Part shown: piece by piece, positions 26,843-35,904 of the stretch | How the letters are laid out: each line of letters opens with the position of its first letter | Position numbering within the stretch: position 1 is the first letter of the stretch | Assembly (NCBI GenBank): GCA_937967375.1 | Contig: CALCJF010000064.1 | Location: forward strand, 1-64,000 | From: an uncultured Leucobacter sp. | GTDB taxonomy: Bacteria; Actinomycetota; Actinomycetes; Actinomycetales; Microbacteriaceae | Direction of reading: 5' to 3' | DNA length: 64,000 nt | Notes under the pieces: generated by a model | The model's input: only the letters and a program-made list of their open reading frames with translations | Database searches by the model: none | Told to the model about the DNA's origin: nothing | Program-made: the position numbers and the translations under genes

Positions 26843-28357
26843 CTACGGATTCAAGGTGCCGCTCAGGCGCGAGTGAAAGTCGGTCGAACGCGCATCTAGC
26901 CCGACGAATGCAACCTCGATGTGGCGCTCGGTGTACTTCTCGCGAATTGAATCGAGCACGGCGACGGTTGAGGCATCCCAGATCTGCGCCTCCGAAAAGT
27001 CGATGACGACCCGGGCCGGATCTTCGGTGTATGAGAACTGTTCGACGAGGTCGTTGCTACTGCCGAAGAAGAGCGGGCCATGCACGGTGTAGTGTGCGTG
27101 CATCGTTTCGGCTCCGGGCGCTGCGCAATCACGCGCTGCTACGCCACCATCAGACTGAATGTGTCGTCTGACCGTGACGACATGGGCAACCCTTCGAGCG
27201 AACAGCAAAATAGCGAGCAGCACACCGAGCCCGACGCCGATCGCCAGATTGCCTGTGGCAACGGTCGCCGCGACCGTTACGACCATCACCGCGGTCTCAG
27301 AGATCGGCATGCGCTTGAGCGTCGACGGTCGCACACTGTGAAAACTGACCGTCGACACTGCGACGACCATCATCACGGCAGCGAGAGCAACCATAGGAAT
27401 GCGTTCCATCACGTCGCTCAGCACGGTGATAAGGGCGAGCAGAAACACGCCCGCGACGAAGGTCGAGATGCGGGTGCGAGCTCGGCCGAGCTTTACGTTG
27501 ACTACGGTCTGCCCGATCATGGCGCACCCCGCGATGCCGCCCCAAAATCCGGCGAGCAGGTTGGCCACGCCGAGCGCCCACGACTCGCGCCCCTTATTCG
27601 AAGAGGTCGAGGTCATTTCGTCGACGAGCTTCGCGGTGAGCAGGGTTTCGAGCAGGCCGACGAACGCAACGCTCAGTGCGGTCGGCCAGATGATGCCGAG
27701 CGTGTCGAGCGTGAGCGGAGCAAGCAGGGGAGTCATTTCCGGAAGTCCGCCGCCCACCGAGCCCTGGTCGCCGACCGTGGGGATGGCGACCTCTACCACG
27801 ACCGAGATGACGGTGACTGCGATGATGGCGACCAGCGGTGCTGGGATCGCCTTGGTAAGGCGGGGCAGGCCGAGCACTATGAGCAGGGTGAGCGCAAAGA
27901 GTGGGTAGACGAGCCAGGGCACGCCAAGCAGGTGCGGCACTTGGGCCGCGAAGATCAGGATGCCGAGTGCGTTCACGAAGCCGATCATTACGGAGCGCGG
28001 AATGAAGCGGGTGAGCCTCGCGAGCCCGAGCACGCCAAAAAGGATCTGGATGAAGCCCGCGAGAATGACCGTCGGCAAGAGATATTCGACTCCGTGCTCG
28101 CGCACAAGCGGGGCTATGACTAAGGCAACCGCGCCGGCTGCCGCGGTGATCATCGCGGGCCGACCGCCGAGAAATGACATCGAGACGGCCAGCACCACTG
28201 AGGCGATGAGGCTAACCTTCGGGTCGACGCCGGCGATGACCGAGAACGCGATGACCTCGGGAACCAGGGCGAGTGTGGTGACGATACCGGCGAGCACCTC
28301 GGTAGTGAGTGCGCGCGGGCGGCAAAGGGTGGCGAGAACGGTCGGGGCTGGAGTCAC
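26843..28357 (-). CDS. SulP family anion transporter with STAS domain
   Basis: 504 residues. About ten to twelve membrane spans fill residues 20-385, beginning VLAGIVTTLALVPEVIAFSVIAG, with GGRPAMITAAAGAVALV in the transport core. A cytoplasmic STAS domain occupies the last ~100 residues (VIDFSEAQIWDASTVAVLDSI). The bacterial family carries sulfate, bicarbonate or dicarboxylates; the substrate cannot be read. The GTG at 28357 lies 7 nt after TAGGGT on the minus strand (28365-28370) and is preferred over an upstream start at 28396. It converges on sucD. Confidence 0.85.
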   Translation of the reverse strand: MTPAPTVLATLCRPRALTTEVLAGIVTTLALVPEVIAFSVIAGVDPKVSLIASVVLAVSMSFLGGRPAMITAAAGAVALVIAPLVREHGVEYLLPTVILAGFIQILFGVLGLARLTRFIPRSVMIGFVNALGILIFAAQVPHLLGVPWLVYPLFALTLLIVLGLPRLTKAIPAPLVAIIAVTVISVVVEVAIPTVGDQGSVGGGLPEMTPLLAPLTLDTLGIIWPTALSVAFVGLLETLLTAKLVDEMTSTSSNKGRESWALGVANLLAGFWGGIAGCAMIGQTVVNVKLGRARTRISTFVAGVFLLALITVLSDVMERIPMVALAAVMMVVAVSTVSFHSVRPSTLKRMPISETAVMVVTVAATVATGNLAIGVGLGVLLAILLFARRVAHVVTVRRHIQSDGGVAARDCAAPGAETMHAHYTVHGPLFFGSSNDLVEQFSYTEDPARVVIDFSEAQIWDASTVAVLDSIREKYTERHIEVAFVGLDARSTDFHSRLSGTLNP

Positions 28358-28392
28358 CCGCTCAACCCTACTTTGTGCGCACGGCGCGGCGG

Positions 28393-29157
28393 TCAACCGC
28401 CTAAGAACGGTAGCTGCAGCCCGAGTTCAGTGAATGCCGAGCGTGCGAGCAAGAACCCGATGATACCGAGGATCCACGCCGTGTTCTCGGCCCCGGTGCG
28501 CTGCATCCACCCGGTGAAGCGCTGCAGCGGTCGCTCGACCGCACGTGCGGCGATGATCCTCGCTGCGAGCAATAGCAGGGCTGGCACGATCATCACCAGA
28601 CAATAGCAGGCGAGCATCGCGAAACGAGCGGGCATCCCGACGTGTGCATCTGCGATCATCGTCATGCCGATGAGGTAGGGCAGCATCGTCGCAACTTCGA
28701 CAAGGCCCGCCGCGAGCGCAACGCCGACGATCGCACCGTCGCCCGCGCTCGGATCGAGCAGGCGCGTTCGCCAGCGCAACAGCCGGGAGTTGCCGGTGAG
28801 CGCATCGGGGTCACCGGCGGCCGCCCGCTTACGGCGCTTCGAGTCGCGCTCGCCGATCCAGATGCCGACGGCGAGCAGCGCCGCCCCCACGAGCAGTAGC
28901 CCCCACTGGCCGGGCCGCGACGCGAGCACCTCTTTGGCCACGTCGATCGCACTCACAATGCCGAGCGTGAAGAGCACGCCGATCGCGAGGTAGAAGCCTG
29001 TGATGGTGCCGAGATAGAGCAGGATCCTGCTGAGCTGGGGGCGCCCCGGCGCGGTGAGGAAATAGAGCGGAATGAGCAGCGTGCCCACGCTGAGCCCGTC
29101 GGCGAGTGCGAGAATCGCGAGGGCGGCGGGCAGCGGAAGGCCGGTGAGAACATCCAT
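28393..29157 (-). CDS. GAP/Sap family integral membrane protein
   Basis: 254 residues with about six spans and a basic cytoplasmic loop near 103-130 (GERDSKRRKRAAAGD). The arrangement and the opening LPAALAILALADGLSVGTLLIPLYFL resemble the GAP (peptidoglycolipid addressing) proteins, a LysE-like transporter family found in actinobacteria. Substrate unknown. The ATG at 29157 is preceded by CATGCT with 6-nt spacing, a weak leaderless-type signal. It lies 35 nt upstream of the SulP gene on the same strand; joint transcription is possible. Confidence 0.65.
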   Translation of the reverse strand: MDVLTGLPLPAALAILALADGLSVGTLLIPLYFLTAPGRPQLSRILLYLGTITGFYLAIGVLFTLGIVSAIDVAKEVLASRPGQWGLLLVGAALLAVGIWIGERDSKRRKRAAAGDPDALTGNSRLLRWRTRLLDPSAGDGAIVGVALAAGLVEVATMLPYLIGMTMIADAHVGMPARFAMLACYCLVMIVPALLLLAARIIAARAVERPLQRFTGWMQRTGAENTAWILGIIGFLLARSAFTELGLQLPFLGG

Positions 29158-29264
29158 TGTTCTAGCATGGCGACCGGTGCGCGCGAGGGGATCGGTCGAA
29201 GGGCGCGGTTCTGCTCATCCTTTGGTCGGAGGTGGGCATGCGAGAGAACTGCTTTGATGGACGC

Positions 29265-30509
29265 ATGGAACCAAACGAGCGGCTGGGGCCCGTGCGGCGA
29301 CTGCTCGGCCGCCCATGGGCGCTTTCGCTGCTGTATCTGCTGATCGCGGCCGCGCTTGCAGCAATCGGTTGGTCAGGGCTCTGGAACGTGTTCACTCTGC
29401 TGCCTACCCAACCTTCTTCGTGGCTTACCCTGCTGACGGCTGTGCCCGCCAGTGCGGTGGTGCTGCTCAAGCGCCGCGCCCCTGGCATCGGTCTTGCCGC
29501 CTCAGTGGCGATCTTCGCAGTCGATCTCGTGACCGCCGGCGGTCTGGTGCCCTTGCTCGTGGTGCTCGAGATGATGCACGCCCGTTTGCTCGAACTCGAC
29601 GCCGTTGGTCGCAGGCGCGCGCTCGGCTGGGTCAGCGCCGCAGTCGTCGGTCTGGTTCTGCTCGCGTTGCTGCTGTCGAATGATCTGCGTGTGACCGCGA
29701 TGCTCGCCCTGCAGTTCGGCGCGCTCTTTGGCTTCTCGTACTGGTACGCCAACTCGATCGCGCAATCGCGAGAGCTCGTGCTTCTGTACCGGCAGCGCAG
29801 CGAGGCAACCGAGCGGCTTGCGGTGCTCGACCGCGAGTCAGCTGTGCAGGGTGAACGCGACCGCATGGCTCGCGAGCTACACGATGTCGTCGCCGGCCAC
29901 ATTTCGGCAGTCGCCATTCGCAGCGAGGCGGCGCTTTCGGCTGCGAGCGGCGGTGGCGACCATACCGGTAGCGGCAGCGGAATCGGAAATGAAAGCACCG
30001 AGCGACGTGCGCTGCGCGCAGTTCGTGACTCGAGCCTCGAAGCACACGGTGCGCTGCGATCGATGATCCGCGTGCTGCGCACCGGTGAGCAGCATTTCGA
30101 AGTGCCGCCGGGGTTGGCGCGACTGCCTGAACTCGTCACCGCAGCGAATGAATCAGGGGTGCGGGTTCGGCTCGTCGATGAGACCCGGCGCGAGCCAGGT
30201 GCCCCTGTTGATCAGGCCGTCGGGCGCATCGTGCAAGAGGCGCTGGCGAACTGCGTACGGCATGCATCGGGTGCCGAGGTTGAGGTGCGTCTGCATGAAC
30301 AGGGCGCGAAGCTGCGCGTCGATGTAGTTTCGTCAGGGGGGACTGCGCTTGCGTCGCCCGAACTCGCGGGCAGCGGTATGGGCATCAGCCTGCTCGCCGA
30401 ACGAGTCCGCGCACTCGGCGGAGACTTCGTTGCCGGCGCCGAAGAAGAGGGCGTCTGGGCCGTCAGAGCGGCGATACCGATCGGAGGCGCCGTTGACCGA
30501 GCCAAGTGA
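29265..30509 (+). CDS. Two-component sensor histidine kinase (NarL/HisKA_3 type)
   Basis: 414 residues. The N-terminal ~155 residues hold about five membrane spans without an obvious extracellular sensor domain, so it may sense a membrane state. The dimerisation domain shows ERDRMARELHDVVAGH with the phospho-acceptor His206. The C-terminal ATPase has the N-box QEALANCVRHA and G-box GMGISLLAERV. A Gly/Ser-rich insert (SAASGGGDHTGSGSGIGNES) interrupts the dimerisation helices near 225-245. The response regulator gene overlaps its end by 17 nt. The stimulus is unknown. Confidence 0.9.
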   Translation: MEPNERLGPVRRLLGRPWALSLLYLLIAAALAAIGWSGLWNVFTLLPTQPSSWLTLLTAVPASAVVLLKRRAPGIGLAASVAIFAVDLVTAGGLVPLLVVLEMMHARLLELDAVGRRRALGWVSAAVVGLVLLALLLSNDLRVTAMLALQFGALFGFSYWYANSIAQSRELVLLYRQRSEATERLAVLDRESAVQGERDRMARELHDVVAGHISAVAIRSEAALSAASGGGDHTGSGSGIGNESTERRALRAVRDSSLEAHGALRSMIRVLRTGEQHFEVPPGLARLPELVTAANESGVRVRLVDETRREPGAPVDQAVGRIVQEALANCVRHASGAEVEVRLHEQGAKLRVDVVSSGGTALASPELAGSGMGISLLAERVRALGGDFVAGAEEEGVWAVRAAIPIGGAVDRAK

Positions 30510-31161
30510 CCTGCAATCGCCCCAGCTGCGGGTGCTGCTCGCTGACGACCACGGCATGATTCGTGAGGGCCTGCGAATGATTCTTGAGAGCAATGGTGTC
30601 GAGGTGGTGGGTGAGGCCGCTGATGGTCGCTCCGCGGTGCGAGGTGCTTCGGCGCTCCGCCCCGACGTCGTGCTGATGGACCTGCGCATGCCCGGCATCG
30701 ACGGAGTCGCCGCCACTGAAGCGATCGTGAACGAGGGCAGTGCAGAGGTGCTCGTGCTCACCAGCTTCGACGAAGACGAGTTGATCTTCGCCGCGATCCG
30801 CGCAGGTGCCGCCGGGTTTCTGCTGAAGACCACCGAAGCCGCACCCCTCGTCAGCGCGGTGCGAAGCGTGGCCGCGGGGCACGGGGCGCTCGACCCCCGG
30901 GTGACCCGCCGGGCGCTGGCAGCGCTTGCCTCGGGCGCTGGGCCCGAGTCAACGGCTGCTCCGCCCTGGCTCGATGAGCTGACGAGTCGTGAGCGGGAAG
31001 TGCTCAAAGCGATGCGCAAGGGCTATTCGAACGCGACGATCGCCGCGGAGTTCGGCATCTCTGTACCCACGGTCAAAACGCATGTGTCGAGCGTGCTCGT
31101 GAAGTTGCACGCCGAAAGCCGGGCGCACGCTGCTGCACTTGCCCGCGACGTGGCGTTGTAG
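30493..31161 (+). CDS. NarL/LuxR family response regulator
   Basis: 222 residues. TTG 30493 is chosen because GGAGG lies at 30483-30487, 5 nt ahead; the frame is open further upstream inside the kinase gene but without signals. The receiver domain has ADDHGM, phospho-acceptor Asp63 in VVLMDLRMPG, TSFD and a Lys in LLKTTE. The LuxR-type helix-turn-helix covers the last ~60 residues (LTSREREVLKAMRKGYSN, TVKTHVSSVLVKL). Partner of the overlapping kinase. No target promoter can be identified. Confidence 0.93.
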   Translation: MTEPSDLQSPQLRVLLADDHGMIREGLRMILESNGVEVVGEAADGRSAVRGASALRPDVVLMDLRMPGIDGVAATEAIVNEGSAEVLVLTSFDEDELIFAAIRAGAAGFLLKTTEAAPLVSAVRSVAAGHGALDPRVTRRALAALASGAGPESTAAPPWLDELTSREREVLKAMRKGYSNATIAAEFGISVPTVKTHVSSVLVKLHAESRAHAAALARDVAL

Positions 31162-31236
31162 TCGAAACGGGGTGCCCGCCCGTCACCTTGCGTCATCTTG
31201 GGGGCGGGGCGATCCTCTGCCCACAATACTTAAATC

Positions 31237-32313
31237 ATGACTGAGCCCAACGCAGCAACTCATGCAACGCCCCAGGTCGTCGGGGCACACCTTGTCGGAA
31301 GCGTCAACTTCGACGACGCCGAGACCACCATTCGTACCGCGGCCGAAGAACTCGGTGGGCATCTCAAGCGGATCCCCGACGGCGAGGTAGGGGAGCGCTG
31401 GCACTGGATCGCGTTTCAGCCCGATCGCCTTGCGCGGACTCCCGGCATCGGCAGAGTGGGCGACGAACCGGTGCTCGTGCGCGGCGTTGATTTTCGCCCG
31501 GTGCGCCTCGAAGACGGGGTACAGGCAGAAGATCTCAAGCTGAGGCCCCTCGGGTATGCCCAGGCCGCGCTCGAATCGTGGCAGGTTTTCTCTCGCCTCA
31601 AGCGCGAGGGTGTCGTGCCCACAGATACCCGTTTTCAGGTCTCGCTACCCACCCCGCTTGGCGTGGTCGGCAGCTTCGTTCGCGAAGAGGATCGCCCCTC
31701 GTTCGAGCCAGTCTATGAGACGGCGCTCGCTCAAGAACTGCAGCAGATCGTTGAGGGAATTCCGAACGACGAGCTTGCAATTCAGTGGGATGCGGCGCTC
31801 GAGTTTGCTCACCTCGAGGGGGCAGGCTATGGCTCGCCATCGCAGCCGTGGTTTGACGATGTGTGGGCTGGCACGAGCGAGCGTCTCGCCCACCAGATCG
31901 ATCGTGTGCCCGAGCCTGTCGAGGTCGGCGTGCACCTCTGCTACGGCGATGTCGCTGAGAAGCACTTTGCCGAGCCGAGCGACACCGCCGTGCTCACGCG
32001 TTTCGCAAACCTGCTCGCTGAGCAGGTACAACGCCCGCTGAACTGGGTGCACCTTCCTGTGCCAATCGAGCGCGACGATGCCGAGTACTTCGCCCCGCTC
32101 GAGAACCTCGCGATCTCGCCTGAAACTGAACTCTACCTCGGGCTCGTGCATCGCGAGGACGGCGCGGAGGGTGCCGAGCGCAGGCTTGCCGCCGCTCGGC
32201 AGCACGTTGTGCGGACGTTCGGCGTTGCGACCGAATGCGGCTTTGGCCGCGCTCCTGAGGGCACAGCTGTGCCGCTGTTCGAGGCACACCGGGCGGTCGC
32301 CGCCGCCTGGTAG
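31237..32313 (+). CDS. UROD/MetE-like (beta/alpha)8 protein of unknown function
   Basis: 358 residues, no membrane span. The opening VVGAHLVGSVNFDDAETTIRTA, an acidic RIPDGEVGERWHW near 45-57 and the strand LAIQWDAALEF near 186 resemble small proteins related to the C-terminal half of cobalamin-independent methionine synthase (MetE). VGVHLCYGDVAEKHF and GLVHREDGAEG also fit this superfamily, though the zinc ligands of true MetE cannot all be assigned. AATACT lies 6 nt before the ATG. It stands between the two-component pair and a membrane-anchored protein; function not assigned. Confidence 0.55.
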   Translation: MTEPNAATHATPQVVGAHLVGSVNFDDAETTIRTAAEELGGHLKRIPDGEVGERWHWIAFQPDRLARTPGIGRVGDEPVLVRGVDFRPVRLEDGVQAEDLKLRPLGYAQAALESWQVFSRLKREGVVPTDTRFQVSLPTPLGVVGSFVREEDRPSFEPVYETALAQELQQIVEGIPNDELAIQWDAALEFAHLEGAGYGSPSQPWFDDVWAGTSERLAHQIDRVPEPVEVGVHLCYGDVAEKHFAEPSDTAVLTRFANLLAEQVQRPLNWVHLPVPIERDDAEYFAPLENLAISPETELYLGLVHREDGAEGAERRLAAARQHVVRTFGVATECGFGRAPEGTAVPLFEAHRAVAAAW

Positions 32314-32346
32314 CTTCGTCGCGCACGTCGGTTAGGCTTGGTAATC

Positions 32347-33378
32347 ATGGACGGCGGTGCACTCTCTCACCCAAAATCAGAGCACGCGAGAAGCGATGAT
32401 GCAGGCGCTCGGCGCCGCTGGCTGCGCTCCTTGCTCGTGGCGCTTGGCTGTCTGGTGCTGCTGGTGATCATCGGTGTCGCGACGGTGCAACTCTTGAACC
32501 AGCGGCGCACCGCAGAGGCTACGGCTCGGCAATACTTTGAGGCGCTCGCTGTGGGTGATGCCTCGGCCGCGAGCGCGCTCACCGCGACGAACGGCTCGGC
32601 AGGGGCCGATTCTCCGTTTCTCACCGACGAAGTGCTCGCTGCGGCGACCGAAAGGATCAGCGACGTCGAGGTGGTGCCCGCAGATGATCCGCTCGACGTC
32701 TTCGACCAGAGTGTGATCGTATCGTTCACGCTCGCCGACAAGACGTACAAAGAGCGGGTGACCCTCAGCCGCGGTGAAGCCGAGTGGGGTGTGCTGCGCA
32801 CATGGCAGATGCCCCGGCCCTTCGCGGCAAGCACGACCTTCTCCGTGAAGGGGCCGGGAACAATCACGATCGCCGGCATTCCGGTCAATCCCGACTCCTC
32901 GGCGGGGAATGCAGATCTGTTTCCGGCTGTGTACCCTCTTGAGGTGCTCGAATCGAAGTGGGTCGGGTTGCCGGACGACGAAGTGACGATCGGCGTCGAC
33001 GGCACCTTGATTGACATTACCCTTGAACCCACCGACGAGCTGACCGCAGAGGTGCAGCGACAGATGGATGAGTTTCTCGACGAGTGCGTTGCCGATCTGG
33101 TGTTCCCCTCGGGCAATGAGGGCACCGAATGCGCCCTCACCGCGCTTGGATCGTGGAACGGTCGCCCACCCGGATCGTGGCAGATCACCAGCTATCCCGT
33201 CGCCGCGCCGATGCTCGGAGGTGCCGTCTACGGATACGAAGGCGGAGAGATGCGCTTCACCCTGGGCAGCGGCGACGAGCCTGCTACAACGTTCAGGGGC
33301 GTCGACATCGGCCGGTTCGTTGAGGTGACCGAAGACTCAGTGACACTATTGACCGAGCCCCCGACGTCAGCCGAGTGA
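32347..33378 (+). CDS. Membrane-anchored hypothetical protein
   Basis: 343 residues. A charged N-terminus of about 26 residues is followed by one hydrophobic span at about 27-50 (LRSLLVALGCLVLLVIIGVA), then an extracytoplasmic region of 290 residues. The first part of this region (TAEATARQYFEALAVGDASAASAL) resembles NTF2-like/DUF4878-type lipoprotein domains. Two cysteines near 252 and 266 could form a disulfide. ATG 32347 is 8 nt after TAGGCT (32333-32338). I do not recognise a specific family; the C-terminal part is a predicted beta-rich domain. Confidence 0.6.
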   Translation: MDGGALSHPKSEHARSDDAGARRRWLRSLLVALGCLVLLVIIGVATVQLLNQRRTAEATARQYFEALAVGDASAASALTATNGSAGADSPFLTDEVLAAATERISDVEVVPADDPLDVFDQSVIVSFTLADKTYKERVTLSRGEAEWGVLRTWQMPRPFAASTTFSVKGPGTITIAGIPVNPDSSAGNADLFPAVYPLEVLESKWVGLPDDEVTIGVDGTLIDITLEPTDELTAEVQRQMDEFLDECVADLVFPSGNEGTECALTALGSWNGRPPGSWQITSYPVAAPMLGGAVYGYEGGEMRFTLGSGDEPATTFRGVDIGRFVEVTEDSVTLLTEPPTSAE

Positions 33379-33440
33379 TTCGGTGTCGGCTGGGTGCTCG
33401 AATGTCGACTGGGCAGGCATCGCTGTCACCTGCGTGTGGT

Positions 33441-34340
33441 CTATGCCAGTGCGAGCGAATCTATCACCTCGGCCACGCGGGATCGACCTGCAGCATCTAG
33501 GCCTTGAATTGGCTGGGGTAGGCAGCGCTCTGGGGCGAGACCGAGATACTCGGCGATCGCCGCGATGACGCGGATGCTGCCTCCGTGCTCCGCGAACAGC
33601 TGCCAGAGCGGGGCAAGGCGCTCTGACTCGTCGATCGCTTCCTCCACCCGCCCGGCGAGCGCCGCCCTGGTGATCTTCAACGCGGGTTCTGGCAGTATGC
33701 CACCGATCACCGAATACCAGGCATCGCAACCCGCGCTGAGTGCGTAAGCCGCAGTAGCATCGCCCGAGATGCCGATCGAGACGTGATCGGGCACCACCGC
33801 GCGCACCTCGGCAGCTCGCGAATGTGCCTCGGTGAGGTCTGCGGGAACGCTTGGCATCTTGATCGAAGCGATGCCGGGCAGCTGCGCGATGCGTGCGTAC
33901 AGATCGGTCGAGAACGTGAAGTGCGTCGTGCCTGGGTTGTTGTAGAGGATGACCGGCAGCTCAGTGCGTTCGCTAACAGTGCGGAAAAGTTCGAATACGT
34001 CGGTGTCGGTGAGTGTCTGATACGACACCGGCGCGAGCAACAACCCCGCTGCGCCCGCAATCTCGGCGTTCTCGACGTTCGTGAGCACCTGTGAAGTGCG
34101 CAGCGCACCCACTCCCACAAAAACCGGGGTGTCTCCGGCGTGCTGTACTGCGAGGTGCGCTACTCGGGCACGCTCTGCCTCGCTCAAGTACGCGTATGAT
34201 CCCGTCGAGCCGAGCGCCGTGATCGAGTCAACGCCCGCACCCGCAAGGCGCTCGACCAGGGCCACAAATGCGGCCTCATCGACCACGTCGTCTGCGAGCG
34301 GGGTGAGCGGAAACGCGCCGAGGCCGGTGAAGAGACTCAT
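33441..34340 (-). CDS. DapA/N-acetylneuraminate lyase family aldolase
   Basis: 299 residues, class I aldolase fold. The Schiff-base lysine Lys161 (ASIKMPS) and Tyr133 (YNNPGTT) are present. However, the GTTGE loop of true dihydrodipicolinate synthase is GSTGSYAYL here, and the Arg of the DapA motif YNxPxRT is missing, so this is probably a different lyase (2-keto-3-deoxy sugar acid type) rather than the lysine-pathway enzyme. The ATG at 34340 is 6 nt after TAAGCT on the minus strand, leaderless in form. It is monocistronic and convergent with the membrane-anchored protein gene. Confidence 0.8.
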   Translation of the reverse strand: MSLFTGLGAFPLTPLADDVVDEAAFVALVERLAGAGVDSITALGSTGSYAYLSEAERARVAHLAVQHAGDTPVFVGVGALRTSQVLTNVENAEIAGAAGLLLAPVSYQTLTDTDVFELFRTVSERTELPVILYNNPGTTHFTFSTDLYARIAQLPGIASIKMPSVPADLTEAHSRAAEVRAVVPDHVSIGISGDATAAYALSAGCDAWYSVIGGILPEPALKITRAALAGRVEEAIDESERLAPLWQLFAEHGGSIRVIAAIAEYLGLAPERCLPQPIQGLDAAGRSRVAEVIDSLALA

Positions 34341-34409
34341 AGATGCAGCTTAGTGTTCAGACTTCGCGTTGAGCCTGGTCTCATGCGAGCACCGATCTCC
34401 CAATGCGTC

Positions 34410-34448
34410 GCGTGGTGGCCGGAGCTTCTGAGGAGGCGGCCACCACGC
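34410..34448 (-). terminator. Hairpin after the flavin monooxygenase gene
   Basis: Perfect 11-bp arms GCGTGGTGGCC and GGCCACCACGC with a 17-nt loop, just beyond the stop at 34473. It lies upstream of the aldolase gene, so it most likely ends the leftward monooxygenase transcript. Confidence 0.6.
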
Positions 34449-34472
34449 GGAAGGTGGTTTCAACGGTAGCGG

Positions 34473-35852
34473 CTAGCGACGGGACAGCCCCGCGTAGAAC
34501 TTCACGTCGTCGAACCCGGACGGCAATTCGATCCCGTACTCCGTGCGCGCGGTCTCTGGGATAGTCACGAGCAGCATGCCAGCGTCGTATTGATTCTCAT
34601 TTCTCGGAGTATCGACGAACGGAAAGCCTGCTTTCATATCGGGGTCGTACTCCTCGACGAAACGGCGCAAGTTCTCGGCGTTGGCTCCGGTCAGCGTCGC
34701 GTGCGCGTCTGCGGCGGCGAAGTTCGCGAAGAAGTCGTAGACCGTCCAACCCGCGCCGATCGCGGCGTGAATCGTTCCTCCGCTGTAGAGACCTGGCTGG
34801 CCGGGGAAGAACGTTTCGAGATGTAGTTTCGGGTGTCCACGACGGTACTCGACCGTGCCTTCCGGCAGGAAGTCGTAGTGGACTTGGTACCCGGTGGCAA
34901 AGATGATGGTGTCGATCCGTTCAGAGGATCCATCTGTGAAGTGTACGATCTGGCCGTCGATCTTCGCGATATCGGGGTGGCGCTTCAAGAGTCCATGTGA
35001 GAGCGCGTGCAGAATCGTGTTGCTCACGATGGGGTGAGTTTCACCGATTGGGCCCTCAGGCTTCGGCAATCCGAATGCCGAAAGATCACCCACGGTTGAA
35101 AGGATCACGTCCATGAAATCCTTCTGCTCCAACCCCTCCATCCACGGCCGGGGCTCGATCTGCGCACGTCCGTCGAGCAGATCAGGCAGAGCGACTCCGA
35201 AGATCTGCTTGGGGAAGAAGTAGTATGCGCGCCTCGTAGAGAGGAACGCTGCGTCAGCGTGGAAGGCCGCATCTGAAGCGATGTCGACGCCACTATTACC
35301 GGCACCGACGACGAGCACGCGCTTGCCCCTGAACTCGTCAGGGGAGCGATAGTCCTTTGCGTGGATCGCCCGTCCCGTGAATGTATCGAGTCCTTCGATC
35401 TGCGGCATCTGCGGCAGCCACTGGGTGCCGATTGCCGAGTAGACGCCACGATACTCCCGTGTCTCACCATTCGAGAGGCTCACCCGCCAGAAGCGACCCT
35501 CGGCGGTGTCAACGGGGTCGGCTGACTCTACCGACACGCCGAACTCGCAAAGCTCGTCGAGCCCGTACTCGTGCGCGAACTCTTGAATATAGGCGTAGAG
35601 GTCTGACCAGCGTGGGTACATTGGCAGGTCGCTCGACATAGGGAATCCAACGAACCCGCCGGCGACCCTGGACGAGATCATGCTGCACGATTCGTACATC
35701 GGCGAGCCCGGGTTGTCGATGTCCCAGAGCCCGCCGAGTCCGGTGTGGCGCTCGATGATGTCGACCTCGATGCCGTAGCGCCGGAAAGCGCGGGCCGCGA
35801 TGAGGCCAGACGGGCCGGCTCCAATGATGAGGTAGCGAGTGGGAAGAGTCAT
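34473..35852 (-). CDS. Flavin-containing monooxygenase (FMO type)
   Basis: 459 residues. Two Rossmann motifs, GAGPSG (11-16, FAD) and GAGNSG (183-188, NADPH), flank the fingerprint FTGRAIHAKDY at 158-168, which matches FxGxxxHxxxY of FMOs; a Baeyer-Villiger enzyme would have Trp or Phe/Asp context. ATGY appears near 330 (IDTIIFATGYQ). Substrate unknown; N- or S-oxygenation of a small nucleophile is the usual activity. The ATG at 35852 is chosen since the longer frame runs into the SDR gene with an unnatural Ser/Arg-rich tail. Probably co-transcribed with the SDR gene 52 nt upstream. Confidence 0.9.
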   Translation of the reverse strand: MTLPTRYLIIGAGPSGLIAARAFRRYGIEVDIIERHTGLGGLWDIDNPGSPMYESCSMISSRVAGGFVGFPMSSDLPMYPRWSDLYAYIQEFAHEYGLDELCEFGVSVESADPVDTAEGRFWRVSLSNGETREYRGVYSAIGTQWLPQMPQIEGLDTFTGRAIHAKDYRSPDEFRGKRVLVVGAGNSGVDIASDAAFHADAAFLSTRRAYYFFPKQIFGVALPDLLDGRAQIEPRPWMEGLEQKDFMDVILSTVGDLSAFGLPKPEGPIGETHPIVSNTILHALSHGLLKRHPDIAKIDGQIVHFTDGSSERIDTIIFATGYQVHYDFLPEGTVEYRRGHPKLHLETFFPGQPGLYSGGTIHAAIGAGWTVYDFFANFAAADAHATLTGANAENLRRFVEEYDPDMKAGFPFVDTPRNENQYDAGMLLVTIPETARTEYGIELPSGFDDVKFYAGLSRR

Positions 35853-35904
35853 GGATATCTGCTTTCGTGAAGTGCGTTCGAGTGGGGCCAGGTTTTCGTG
35901 CCGA

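Noticed and set aside
33368..33392. Small hairpin CAGCCGA/TCGGCTG between convergent genes
   Set aside because: Only 7 bp, overlaps the end of the coding frame and lacks a T-run; too weak to call a terminator.
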